This document shows positions 12,702-23,039 of a stretch of DNA of 64,000 nt, one piece after another; the first letter of the stretch is position 1; every line of letters starts with the position of its first letter. A program made the translations under genes and the position numbers. The notes below the pieces were generated by a model that was not told the origin of the DNA, did not search any database, and was given only the letters and a program-made list of their open reading frames with translations. The stretch spans positions 124,001-188,000 of the forward strand of contig NC_067208.1 of the NCBI RefSeq assembly GCF_026262505.1, written 5' to 3'. Source of the DNA: Trichomonas vaginalis G3 (lineage: Eukaryota; Parabasalia; Trichomonadida; Trichomonadidae).

Positions 12702-12774
12702 GGGACTTTAGCTCACCTGGGAGAGCGTGCAACTGAAGATCGCAAGGTACGTGGTTCAAGTCCGCGAAGTCCCA
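12702..12774 (+). tRNA. tRNA-Phe (GAA)
   Basis: A full cloverleaf of 73 nt: 7-bp acceptor stem GGGACTT/AAGTCCC, D stem GCTC/GAGC, anticodon loop CTGAAGA with anticodon GAA, T stem with loop TTCAAGT, discriminator A. Internal promoter boxes A (TAGCTCACCTGG) and B (GGTTCAAGTCC) are present, and runs of T for polymerase III termination follow at 12777-12790. The anticodon stem has one mismatch (A30 opposite C40). No intron. Confidence 0.93.
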
Positions 12775-13364
12775 AATTTTCCCCTTTTTATTGAAATTAA
12801 TCCAACTTTTTCACATTTTGACTAACATTATTGCCTAATTTTTCCGTGGTAGTTCTTGAACATATAAACTTGATCCCTACAATGTCTATAAGATTGATCT
12901 TTTTTTCTTTCTTATTGAATCAACTTTGTAAATGGGAATTTCTGAATTCTTCTATGGTATATGAGTCAATGGATTTGGATATCTCAATAATAATACCGTA
13001 CCATATGTATTAGATATTATCCAATCCAATAATTCCCTTTTGCAATTTGCTCTGTGAACCATAATAGGGATTTAATCATGTCAAAATAAAGTGAATTGTT
13101 TTAGAATAGTTAAAATTTGATCAAGCAAAAAACTCTGCGGATGTCTTGTAATCATTGGAGACATAATTCTGTGTTCGTTTTGAGATAATAATAAATGAAA
13201 TATCATCGATATGTCCATGATGTCCTAGTACATTATATCGTTTTCAAATAAAATGAATATATCAAGAAGATTCAGAAAAAATATAAAAATAATCATAAAA
13301 TTATAATATAACGATCTAAAAACATTTATAACAATTTGTATAATAAAAATAGTATATAGTGATT
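12775..13364. other. Intergenic region
   Basis: AT-rich, nothing recognised apart from the T-rich terminator stretch just after the tRNA. Confidence 0.4.
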
Positions 13365-13994
13365 CTAATTTATAAATTCTTCAAATATCATAAAGTCTTC
13401 GAAATTAGTGTCAAGGAAGCATTTATCAAGAGATGTGATTCCCAGTGGATTCTCTTCATTAACTTCTATCTTGGTTGGATTAATATTAATATTTGACTTC
13501 TTATGATTTTCTAATTTTACATGGGATTGTTTTCTTTTATTTCTTGATCTTCTGAGATACTCTGCATCTATGAACATCACATTCTCTTTTGTGGCATGAC
13601 GACGCATCAATTTGCGACATTGTGCTTTGATCATGATGTCGGTGCGGTTGACAAAGAACTTGGAGATCATGCGCCACTTGTGACCAATCTCGTCGACTTT
13701 GCAACGAAGAAGATAGTTCTCTTCTGGACTGAATTTGTCACAGTTGATACCGTCACGAAGATAGTTGACATATCTGTCCTTACATTGACGTTTGTTCTTG
13801 TTTGACATCTGGAATGAGACAAAACTCCAATTGATCTTACGTAAATCGTTCTGATAATATTTTTCAATGATACTTTTCAACTTTTCATCATCTTCTTTTG
13901 TAAACAAATCGTGTCTTTTTCTTGATATTTCATCTGAAGATTCGTCTTCACTAGATGAGATAAAATATTCATCAGAAAGTCCCTCAGTACTCAT
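13365..13994 (-). CDS. Myb-like DNA-binding protein (two repeats), copy 1
   Basis: 209 residues. After an acidic, Ser-rich N-terminus (SSSEDESSDE) come two Myb repeats: the first from LFTKEDDEKLK to RYVNYL, with a Trp in NWSFV; the second from KFSPEENYLL to KLMRRH, with a Trp in HKWRM. The C-terminal part is basic then acidic. Trichomonads carry very many small two-repeat Myb proteins, some acting as transcription factors on initiator and upstream elements. Bases 13591-13906 are the same as 15314-15629 in copy 2 except for one base (Cys versus Tyr in the second repeat), while both ends of the proteins are unrelated. Start is the ATG at 13994. Confidence 0.88.
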   Translation of the reverse strand: MSTEGLSDEYFISSSEDESSDEISRKRHDLFTKEDDEKLKSIIEKYYQNDLRKINWSFVSFQMSNKNKRQCKDRYVNYLRDGINCDKFSPEENYLLRCKVDEIGHKWRMISKFFVNRTDIMIKAQCRKLMRRHATKENVMFIDAEYLRRSRNKRKQSHVKLENHKKSNININPTKIEVNEENPLGITSLDKCFLDTNFEDFMIFEEFIN

Positions 13995-15093
13995 TCAACA
14001 AAAAATAAAATAGATGTTAAAAAGCATCTCATTTTTGAGAATGCATTCAATTCTTTAAAATAGATAATAATAATGATAACACTAAAATAAGCAAATTTGA
14101 TTTTTAACAATTGAAAGACAATCCAAAATTTGCGATTTAAAAACCATTGAAAAAATTGAAGTTTTAAGGGGATGGCAAAAATAAAAAGAATTCTAAGGTA
14201 CCACATATGTACTATTCATGATATGAAAATTAGATCACCTATTGAAAATCGCGATCGGCATTGAAATGTTGGTGACAGCTCACAAAAAATCCGTGAAATC
14301 ACTTTTTCTTTGCGCTCTTGTAATATTCAAATTACAGCGGCTGGGGAAAATGAATTTTTATAATAATAATATTCATCATGCATGAAAAAAAAATATCGAA
14401 ATTTAAAAACTAAAAGTATATTATCAACGCATGAAATATTATATGTGTACCCATGCAAAACTAGTAATAAAATATAGAACCAACAAATAGAAATATAAGA
14501 TATTATTAAAATCTTAAAATGCACTGAATTATTAGCAAATTCATATCTTCACTAGCTAATACTTCATCCAACCATTCAATCAAATGTACAAAATGAATAG
14601 CTGCAATTGAGTGATCATCAAATTTTTAAAAGTATTTTAAACCTATATTTTGAGCATCAAAACATATTATAGAAGTAAATTATCAAGCATTCATCAATGT
14701 TATGATATAGAATTTTAAAATTATTTTTTTGATAAGGGAAAACGCCTACAATTGAAGGTTTGATCTGAATTTAGAAAACTTTTTCTTTTTTCAACCAGTT
14801 GATGGGCGTGGCCGAAATATACAATCGGTCAAGCGAACTTTTATCAAGTCGTCAAAAATTAATTCTCTGAAAACTTTCTGATTTATAATGAATTACCCTG
14901 ATATCATTCTACCCATTATTTTAAATTGATATAGAGCAATTCCTTATATTTCAATAGCATTCAATTTTCAATGTTTTTGGTTCAAAAGTTCTGAAATTTT
15001 TAAATAGTCATTATAATGTTTGAAACAGAAAATAATTACAAGCGAAAAGTTTTAATCAAATAAATAAAAATACTATATAAAAACACAAGGGAG
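13995..15093. other. Intergenic region between the Myb genes
   Basis: About 1.1 kb of AT-rich DNA with no gene seen. It does not resemble the region upstream of the second Myb gene, so the shared core is not simply part of a longer obvious tandem duplication. Confidence 0.45.
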
Positions 15094-15708
15094 TTATTCA
15101 TAAAAATACGCAAAATCTTCAATGTCTTCAAAGTCCATAAGAGGATCAATAAATGCACTGAGATCCAATATTTGGTTAGTATCAGGGGATGATTGTTCTT
15201 CTTTTCTCATGACATTTGATGACTCAGTCTTTTTTGCGTTTGTGCGACACCCTGTCACCCTTGTGGCCTTTTTTCTTCTCTTATCTACTGATAAATATCT
15301 CACATTTTCTATCGTGGCATGACGACGCATCAATTTGCGATATTGTGCTTTGATCATGATGTCGGTGCGGTTGACAAAGAACTTGGAGATCATGCGCCAC
15401 TTGTGACCAATCTCGTCGACTTTGCAACGAAGAAGATAGTTCTCTTCTGGACTGAATTTGTCACAGTTGATACCGTCACGAAGATAGTTGACATATCTGT
15501 CCTTACATTGACGTTTGTTCTTGTTTGACATCTGGAATGAGACAAAACTCCAATTGATCTTACGTAAATCGTTCTGATAATATTTTTCAATGATACTTTT
15601 CAACTTTTCATCATCTTCTTTTGTAAACAGACAATGACGCTTTGGATCTTCATCATCAACGTCATATAATGGAGACTCGCTCGATTCATCACTATGAAAT
15701 GTCTTCAT
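15094..15708 (-). CDS. Myb-like DNA-binding protein (two repeats), copy 2
   Basis: 204 residues, same architecture as the Myb gene at 13365-13994: acidic start (DESSESPLYDVDDEDPK), two Myb repeats with Trp in NWSFV and HKWRM, then a basic stretch (DKRRKKATR) and an acidic tail. Only the DNA-binding core is shared with copy 1 (316 bp, one difference). The two proteins should bind the same DNA but carry different regulatory ends. An initiator-like TCATTT lies just upstream of the ATG (15716-15721, minus strand). Confidence 0.88.
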   Translation of the reverse strand: MKTFHSDESSESPLYDVDDEDPKRHCLFTKEDDEKLKSIIEKYYQNDLRKINWSFVSFQMSNKNKRQCKDRYVNYLRDGINCDKFSPEENYLLRCKVDEIGHKWRMISKFFVNRTDIMIKAQYRKLMRRHATIENVRYLSVDKRRKKATRVTGCRTNAKKTESSNVMRKEEQSSPDTNQILDLSAFIDPLMDFEDIEDFAYFYE

Positions 15709-17679
15709 TAAATATAAATGATTGGTTTTATTCTTTCAATTTTTCAAATAAATTTTTATATATAACTTCGGAAAATTCTGAGTAAATCACTTTTTCAAAA
15801 ACTGAATTTTGGGCTAATTATCATCTATATGTGATCAGCTAGGTATAAGTTAAAAAGTATTTCAATACGTAATCCAAAAATTAGCATTGGAATTGAAAAA
15901 GTCAATTGCCATCTAGAGAAATATTATTATAACAACCAAAGATCCTCCAAAAAATATCTTTATAAATTGGTTTTGTGAGCAAACCATTGAATGGTGGATG
16001 ATGCGAAAAAAAGTATTCCTTCAAAATCACTAACTCTGTTCATCAGATAAAAAATTTTCCATTAGAATAGCATAGGATAGTTCTATTGATACAAGTGTTT
16101 TTGGCGAATTAATCACCAATGATCGCTATTTGGTTCAATAGTGTCAAAAAGTAAGTTACTTTTTGAGAAATTGGATTGCCGTAGAATTTGTTTAATACGA
16201 TAGTATGATTATCGGTTAAAAAGAAGAGCTTTGAATAATCAAGAAAAAGTCTCAAATTAAAATATTTCTGAAATTATTCATAGGTAAATAATGGGAAAAT
16301 ACGCTCATCCAAGCACCTATTCAAATGTAAAAAATATTTCGAAATATTAGGTTATTAAATGACAGTTTGGAGAAATTATCCATATACACGAAGGAGAAAA
16401 GTAGATTTGATCTTACCAATACTCTCAGATAGAAATGTTATTGCTTTAAATATTTGTATATAAACGAGAATTTGAAAGCGGTATGCAAAATAAATTTTAA
16501 TACAGGAATTTTAGTTAATATAGGTTTGCAAACTTACAATATAGATCAATTTATATTTCTTATTTAAAAAAACATGTTATCATAATATAACATGGAAGTT
16601 AAAGAGAATTTTAAAAATCAATCTGTTTTTCATGTAACAAACTAGTCTTAATGATTGGTGATCATTTACTTATTAATTGTTTTTGTTTTTTGTTTTAAGT
16701 AATTGATAAATATATGAATTATACCTGAAAATTGTAAATTTCTTTATTAATTGGTAAATTATGCTTTTCATAGTTGATAAGATAGATCTGTATCAACAGT
16801 ACGATTTAATAATAGAATTATGACCCTTAAAATTGCTAGAATTTATGAAACACTTTTTTTTCTTTGAACAAAATTGAATTAAAAGTTATTGTTTTTCATG
16901 AAATTGTTTATTTTTATATACCTGACGCATAGTGTTTAACTTGTTCTCAAAAAGTTATGTTAAAATTTTGAACCAAATTTTAATTTTTTGATATTATTGA
17001 GTGATTATTCAAAAAATTGGATTATTATTCAAATTGATCATGGAATTTTTGTAAAAGGAATATACTTTGATGAAAATCAATGGTTATTCATGGAGCGATA
17101 AAACATTTTTTGAAAAGATTCATTTCAATAAGCTTTGAAAAACTTATCTCATCAATTATTTAATGATGGTAATTGTACTTTTATTTTAGACAAACTAATT
17201 TTGGATATTTTCCAATTTCAATTTATCGTCATTTTTGAATTCGACTTTGAAAAAGAACTTTCAGAATACAAATTATGCAAAACAAAACAATCTTTAGATA
17301 TTACTGGGTGAATTAACCTATGTGTGCAGGATTTTTCCCAAAAAGCAATGAAAATTAAAATAAAAATAAAAATTATTAATAAATATATCGTTTTTGTTGT
17401 CGACTGCATTGTCACATTAAACAAAAAGTTATTGATGAATGGGAATATTGTCTGATTTGCATTTTATTAAAATTATTTCAGAAATGCAGAATTTGCCGCA
17501 GATTCAATGCACAGTAGAATTTTCTGAATGGATGACTACTTGAATTTAGTATACATATTTCGTTCTTCAAGAAAGCAATTGAAATCTCAAAAATATTAGA
17601 GCGAATCGATATTTCATACTAATTGATAGTATTGAATTGGATAATACATGCTAATTCTATCAATAAAGCTTTAAAAATA
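15709..17679. other. Long intergenic region
   Basis: Two kb of AT-rich DNA. No gene, RNA or clear repeat recognised. A TCATA stretch at 17614-17618 could be an initiator for the downstream protease gene, giving a leader of about 65 nt; this is weak. Confidence 0.45.
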
Positions 17680-18903
17680 ATGTGGTACGCAATTTGCAAT
17701 TTGCTTGTTGTTCTTTCATTTTTCCTATCAACTTATCTTACGTTGAGACAAAGAAAGACTATATTAAGAGCAACAGAACCGCCTAAGATTTTCAAGGATA
17801 AAATCACAGATGAAAAATTCCAAAAAGAAAAAGCTTATCAAACTGATAAAATTAACTTCGCATTACTTCAATCGGTCATTTCTTTCTTCTTAGTATTATT
17901 CAAAGTCAAATTTATTGGCACTTTCTGGAACTTTTTCAATTATGGTGGTGAAATCATACATTCTCTTATTTTCTTGGACGTTTTCGATGTTATTGGAACC
18001 ATTATCGACCTTCCATTCAGTTATTACAGCACATTCGTCATTGAAGAAAAATATGGATTCAATAAATCCACAAAGAAACTTTGGGTTACAGATATTCTTA
18101 AGTCCCAAGCAATCTCTTTGATTTTGACAGATATTTTAGTCCCAATTATTATCTTTATCTTCAGAAAAGCTGGAGCGAAATCAGTTTACATAATTCAGAT
18201 CGTTCTTGTCATTATACAGTTAATTATGCAAGTTATTTATCCTATTCTCATCCTTCCTCTCTTTACGAAACTTACTAGAATTACAGAAGGACCTGCTTTT
18301 GAAGGAATTAATAAACTTTGCGAAGAAACCAAATTCAATGCTAAAGAAGTCTACAGTGCCGATGATTCCAAGCGTACTAACCATACAAATGCCATGGTAT
18401 TTGGTCTCTTTACTAAAAAGATTGCATTTGCAGATAAATTCCTTGAAGATCCTAAAGTTGACCAGCTCGTTGCCATTATCGCCCATGAAATTGGTCACTC
18501 CAAGCACTGGCATATCTTCAAACAGTTCATAATTTCCCAAATTCAGTTTGCAATTTTCTTCAATGTTCTTTACATGTTCATGAGCACAGACTCCATATTC
18601 ATAGAATTCGGTGTAGAAGACAAACCATTCATTATTGGAATGTTTTTGTTTGGTATTTTAATGTCCCCAATTGAAACTTTACTTGATTTACCAATGAACA
18701 TGCTCAGCAGACACTTTGAGTACCAGGCAGACTCTTTCGCTGCAGAAAGGAATCTTCCGATCGATCTTGCTTTAATTGACTTGGCTACAGATAATATGGA
18801 TACAATTGACGATGATCCACTTTATTCTGCATTCACAAGTTCACATCCAACAATTCCTCAGCGCGTAGAAGCTGCTCGCGCCATAATGAAAAAGAAAGAA
18901 TAA
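17680..18903 (+). CDS. STE24: CAAX prenyl protease 1 (Ste24, M48 zinc metalloprotease)
   Basis: Removes the last three residues (AAX) of prenylated CAAX proteins at the ER membrane. 407 residues from the ATG at 17680 (the frame stays open upstream to 17623 with no ATG). It has multiple hydrophobic helices, the zinc motif HEIGH in AIIAHEIGHSKHWH (near 18480), and the distal metal ligand region EYQADSFA (near 18720), as in Ste24 proteases. Length and order fit the family (about 400-475 residues). It ends in a Lys-rich tail (KKKE), a possible ER-retention signal. A small CAAX-like protein gene lies 3.7 kb downstream. Confidence 0.93.
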   Translation: MWYAICNLLVVLSFFLSTYLTLRQRKTILRATEPPKIFKDKITDEKFQKEKAYQTDKINFALLQSVISFFLVLFKVKFIGTFWNFFNYGGEIIHSLIFLDVFDVIGTIIDLPFSYYSTFVIEEKYGFNKSTKKLWVTDILKSQAISLILTDILVPIIIFIFRKAGAKSVYIIQIVLVIIQLIMQVIYPILILPLFTKLTRITEGPAFEGINKLCEETKFNAKEVYSADDSKRTNHTNAMVFGLFTKKIAFADKFLEDPKVDQLVAIIAHEIGHSKHWHIFKQFIISQIQFAIFFNVLYMFMSTDSIFIEFGVEDKPFIIGMFLFGILMSPIETLLDLPMNMLSRHFEYQADSFAAERNLPIDLALIDLATDNMDTIDDDPLYSAFTSSHPTIPQRVEAARAIMKKKE

Positions 18904-19590
18904 AAATTTTTATTTAGATTTTTTAACATAATAACTATTTCCTTAATTTTCTTTGATACTATGTTAATTACACATTATAAATGTCAAAAACAATTAAAAT
19001 TGATCAAATTTCCCATCAAATATAATAGATTTCGATCCAAAATATTAATGCTTGATTAAAACTCCTGATGATTAAGATGATGTTGCTATTAAAAATGTAT
19101 TTTGCATTAAATTTCTGGAAAGACAAGAAAATTTTCCATGATATCAAATCGATTTTTATTTATTTCTAAATTCCACATAGCCATGCACCAAAGTTTTTAA
19201 TAAAATATGAATGTGCTGGTTCAAATCTCAAAATCCTCACAAAATTCGACTATAAAGACCTCAAAACTTCAAACTTTGAAATAATGCTCAGTATATTGTG
19301 ATTAATAACATATCTTAATTTAACGATGTGAAACACTTTAATCGTTTTTAATCTCTCAGAATGCTTTCAAAAAATTGAAATCTTTCAAAAAGATTTGGAT
19401 TATTAAATATTAATCCTGTTTTATAAATATATATGTATTTTGATTGTGTGATTATTTTTTCAGAGGAAGAATTGAATGATATTTTATCAATTTTTAATAT
19501 TCAAACGTATTATTATGCCAATAGTATACTCATCATTAATTTCCAATTTTTCATAAGAATAAAATTTGAATAAAAGCTTTACCACAATTT
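18904..19590. other. Intergenic region
   Basis: AT-rich, no gene seen. TCATAA about 37 nt before the ankyrin ATG is a possible initiator. Confidence 0.4.
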
Positions 19591-20859
19591 ATGAGTGTCG
19601 AGGACGCCGTCATCCATTTTGATCAATACGTTCATGATCACAAATTCATAGAAGAGTTCGAAAAGCAGGATATTCTTAAGGTTCTCGAAAAGACTGAAAC
19701 CTCTTTAGATAATGCTATAATTTTTCTTAATGACTTAAAATTAAAGTACAAATCGTTAGAGGTTTTTGAATTTTTCCAACATCTCAACATTCTTATTGAC
19801 GCAAATGCATCCACAATTAATCGTTTCTTGATAATGTTGACAAAATCTCTTGAATGCCCATTCTTCACTGCACTTTCATCAGTAATACAGATTCTTATTA
19901 ATCATTCAAGCACACCTACTCCTGCAAATTCTGGTCCTGCCCCCCCAATTTCTCAGAATATGAATATTTTACGCAGATCTATTTCAACAGACATATATAA
20001 GAGATTTGGAAGCCCATTAGCTCTTGATGATGACAATTCCAAAGTTACAAGTAACCAAAACATATCCCTTCTTAGAAATGCAAAGAAAGATTTTGAAAAA
20101 TGCTACAGAATATTAGATCATTGTGCTTCTCAGGATGATAATGATTGCATTCAATATGCTATTGAAAAAGGTATTGTTAATCTTAAAGGAAAGTACGAAA
20201 GAAACATTTTCCATGAAGCTGCTTACAAAGGACATGTGAAACTTGTACAATCTCTTGTAGAAAACGGTTACGATTTTTCAATACAAGATAAAAACCATAG
20301 AAATGGTCTTCTTTGGGCTGCTTATGGAGGACACATACATACTGTACAATATTTGATGACTCTTGAGTCAGATCATCATGGAAATCAAGCTCTAATATAT
20401 GCATGTGCTTCCGGCCATCTAAAAATTGTTGAATTCCTTGCTTTACTGAAATCTATTGATGTTGCTGCAGTTGATGCTGATGGAATGACAGCATTACATT
20501 GGTCAGCATTCCAAGGTAGAATTGAAGTCGTAAAATATCTTTGCGCACTTCCAAAAGTTAATTATAACGCAAAAGATAATAATGGCCGTACACCACTCCA
20601 TTTAGCTGCCAGTAAAGGTCATTTAGATGTTGTTCAGTTCCTTTGTTGCCTTCCAACAATCAATGTCTGTGAAAAAGATATTGATGGAAGAACAGCTCTT
20701 CACATGGCTGCTTGGGATGGCCATCTTCCTGTTGTTCAGTTCCTTTGTACTCAATCTGGTGTAAAAGCAAATGAATTGTCAAATGCTTGGCTCACACCTC
20801 TTGATTATGCAAAGAATGATCAGATTAAGAAGTTCCTTCTTTCACAGATCAAGAAGTAA
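19591..20859 (+). CDS. Ankyrin-repeat protein
   Basis: 422 residues. The N-terminal half (about 1-190) is mostly helical with a low-complexity Pro/Ser linker (TPTPANSGPAPP) and resembles the N-terminal region found in many trichomonad ankyrin proteins. From about residue 195 there are seven ankyrin repeats of about 33 residues; the best ones read GMTALHWSAFQGRIEVVKYL, GRTPLHLAASKGHLDVVQFL and GRTALHMAAWDGHLPVVQFL. Ankyrin repeats bind other proteins; partner and cellular role cannot be told. Intact, no membrane segment. Member of a very large trichomonad family. Confidence 0.9.
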   Translation: MSVEDAVIHFDQYVHDHKFIEEFEKQDILKVLEKTETSLDNAIIFLNDLKLKYKSLEVFEFFQHLNILIDANASTINRFLIMLTKSLECPFFTALSSVIQILINHSSTPTPANSGPAPPISQNMNILRRSISTDIYKRFGSPLALDDDNSKVTSNQNISLLRNAKKDFEKCYRILDHCASQDDNDCIQYAIEKGIVNLKGKYERNIFHEAAYKGHVKLVQSLVENGYDFSIQDKNHRNGLLWAAYGGHIHTVQYLMTLESDHHGNQALIYACASGHLKIVEFLALLKSIDVAAVDADGMTALHWSAFQGRIEVVKYLCALPKVNYNAKDNNGRTPLHLAASKGHLDVVQFLCCLPTINVCEKDIDGRTALHMAAWDGHLPVVQFLCTQSGVKANELSNAWLTPLDYAKNDQIKKFLLSQIKK

Positions 20860-22613
20860 TCAAATATATATAGATTTGTTTTTTATTGTTTTTATAAAAT
20901 AATAATATTGTTCTAAATATATATTTTTAAGTGCAATCCGCTATAAAATCGATAAGCAATGTTCAACTGCAGGTCAGTAATGCTCAGATGAAGCTTATTT
21001 ATAATCCAACAATAAATTTTTCTTCAAGTTCAATAAAAAGAGCTATGTTCTACAAAGTTTTATTAGCTGGATAGTATAGATTTATATATCTTCTTATATG
21101 GCAAGTTAATTTGAGGGAAAAATAAAATGCCAGTAAATAATGGCAGTTTATGTATAATGCAATGATTGGATAATTATGTAAATCAGTTCGTATAATTGAG
21201 AGTTACGTTGTTATTGTTATTTCATGTGAAAAACTTGAAAATAAGGAAAGATAGTATATACATATGGGTCTCATATCCAATGGCCATATGTGTCATGCGA
21301 TTATTAAGAAATGAAAATATTTCATTTGCAAATAAAAGTATAAATGAAGAGCTTTTGTTGAGTTTGGAAGCTTTTATTCGAATATCAGTTGGGACTACAT
21401 CTCATTATCATATTAAAGCAAATATGAGAATTCATCAGTGATTTCTATTGAATGGATTTCTATTGAATGGATTTTGGAAGTTACAGATTCTATTGTCAAA
21501 AGTGATTTCAGAGAAAATCTTATGGCACTTTTATTGATCACCCGTTAAAAAGGGTTATATTAGAGCAGCAGTATTCAGTACGTTGTGTCTTAGGCGAAAT
21601 TATTAATTAGATTGTAATCCGTCCTTGATTATTCATTCTGATTGTATTGCATCGAATTATTATCTTGAAATGTAATGTATTTCGAATTATTTCCGATAAT
21701 AAATAATGAAATCAATCAAACTCGATCATATAAAAGCAATAATATTTAGAAGCAAAAATAAGCAACTCGAATAAACCGTATAGTCTTTCTTGGTTCTAAA
21801 TTATTAAATCTGCTTACCAAAGCATTCTGAAACTAGATTTTTGAAAAGATTAAGTATCAAATTTGAACGTTGGAAACGTTTTAGGGGACAATTACATCTC
21901 CACAAGTATACATGCAAGATGGTTATTTGTATTCGAGCGAATTCCATCAACAAAGTTGCCTGGTTGGAAAGTCTGTAGAATCGGTAAGTTGATAGAATTG
22001 CAATATGAAGTTAAAATGAATTGTAATAGGATGATAATCGTTCCAAGGTACTGAATTCATGTCACGCAGCAAAACCAAAAATCGATTGGCTTTTGAATGG
22101 TTTCAGAGTTTGATTAAAATTTTGATTGCGATTAACTATAAGAAAGGATATAAGAAGATTTATACATAGATAAAAATATAAAAAATTCAAATAAAAATTG
22201 AACAGCCCAGAACCACCTCAAATAAATGTTTTTTAAATTATTCGACATATAGATCATTACTTTGGAGTGGGAAATTTTGTGAAATATCATCAAAAACAAT
22301 CTTATAGCTCACCCTTTGAAAAAATTAAGATTAACGGACAATATTCATCAATGTCAAAACAATACCTTTGTTCGGAATTTCGCAGAATTGGTGGCAATGT
22401 TATTGAAATTTCAGTGATAGTTGACGGCTAAAGGGATTCAGAAATTTCAATGTTGTAAAACCCCTTCATAAAACAAAATGATAGAAATAATCAGTACAAT
22501 GTGATATTAATATCGTCGTTAATTTCGTATATGAAAATGTTTCTGAATAGTAAACTATTTAAAAAGTGATTTAATAAGTGGCCATAATTTTTTTTCAGGA
22601 ACACTAATTTACA
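20860..22613. other. Long intergenic region
   Basis: AT-rich DNA of 1.75 kb. Some short open frames (for example 21196-21441) lack any recognisable motif and look random. Nothing supported. Confidence 0.4.
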
Positions 22614-23039
22614 ATGAGTGATTATTCCTATAGCGATAGTGATAAGAGTTCATACTACTACAGTGAAAGTTCATTATCTTCTTCTTCAAGCTCAGATTCA
22701 AAGAAGAAGGCCGCACAAGAAGCCGAAAAGAAGAGATTAGAGGAAGAGGAAGCCAAGAAGAAGGCTGAGGAAGAAGCCAAGAAGGCTGAAGAGGAACGCC
22801 TCAGAAAGGAAGAGGAAGAGCGCAAGAAGAAGGAGGAAGAAGAAAGATTACGTAAGGAAGAGGAAGAACGCAAGCGTAAGGAGGAAGAAGAGAGATTACG
22901 TAAGGAAGAGGAAGAAAGAAAGCGTAAGGAAGAAGAAGAGCGTAAGGAGAAGGCTAAGGATGAAGCCAAGGATAAGGACAAGGACAAGGCTAAGGATGCC
23001 GCTGATAACACAGGTGGTGGCTGCTGCAGAATCAACTAA
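22614..23039 (+). CDS. Charged single-alpha-helix protein with C-terminal CAAX-like Cys motif
   Basis: 141 residues. A Ser/Tyr-rich start (about 1-28) is followed by 90-odd residues of nearly pure Glu, Lys and Arg with 13-residue repeats of the type RLRKEEEERKRKE. This pattern predicts a long, stable single alpha helix or coiled coil. The end is a Gly/Cys cluster, GGGCCRIN. The last four residues, CRIN, fit the loose CAAX form for prenylation, and the preceding Cys could be acylated; Rab-type proteins end in a similar Gly/Cys cluster. I infer a membrane-tethered rod or spacer. Codon use is richer in G and C third bases than flanking genes, as in well-expressed genes. Intact; no family name recognised. 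Confidence 0.75.
   Translation: MSDYSYSDSDKSSYYYSESSLSSSSSSDSKKKAAQEAEKKRLEEEEAKKKAEEEAKKAEEERLRKEEEERKKKEEEERLRKEEEERKRKEEEERLRKEEEERKRKEEEERKEKAKDEAKDKDKDKAKDAADNTGGGCCRIN

Noticed and set aside
13596-13867. Plus- and minus-strand shadow frames identical at 13.6 and 15.3 kb
   Set aside because: Their identity only reflects the shared Myb core; the Myb frame carries the recognisable domain.
20860-22613. Small genes at 21196-21441 and 21863-22054
   Set aside because: No conserved motif, poor composition and length expected by chance in AT-rich DNA.
22658-23035. Ser/Leu-rich minus-strand frame
   Set aside because: Mirror of the Glu/Lys/Arg repeat of the plus-strand gene, not a separate gene.
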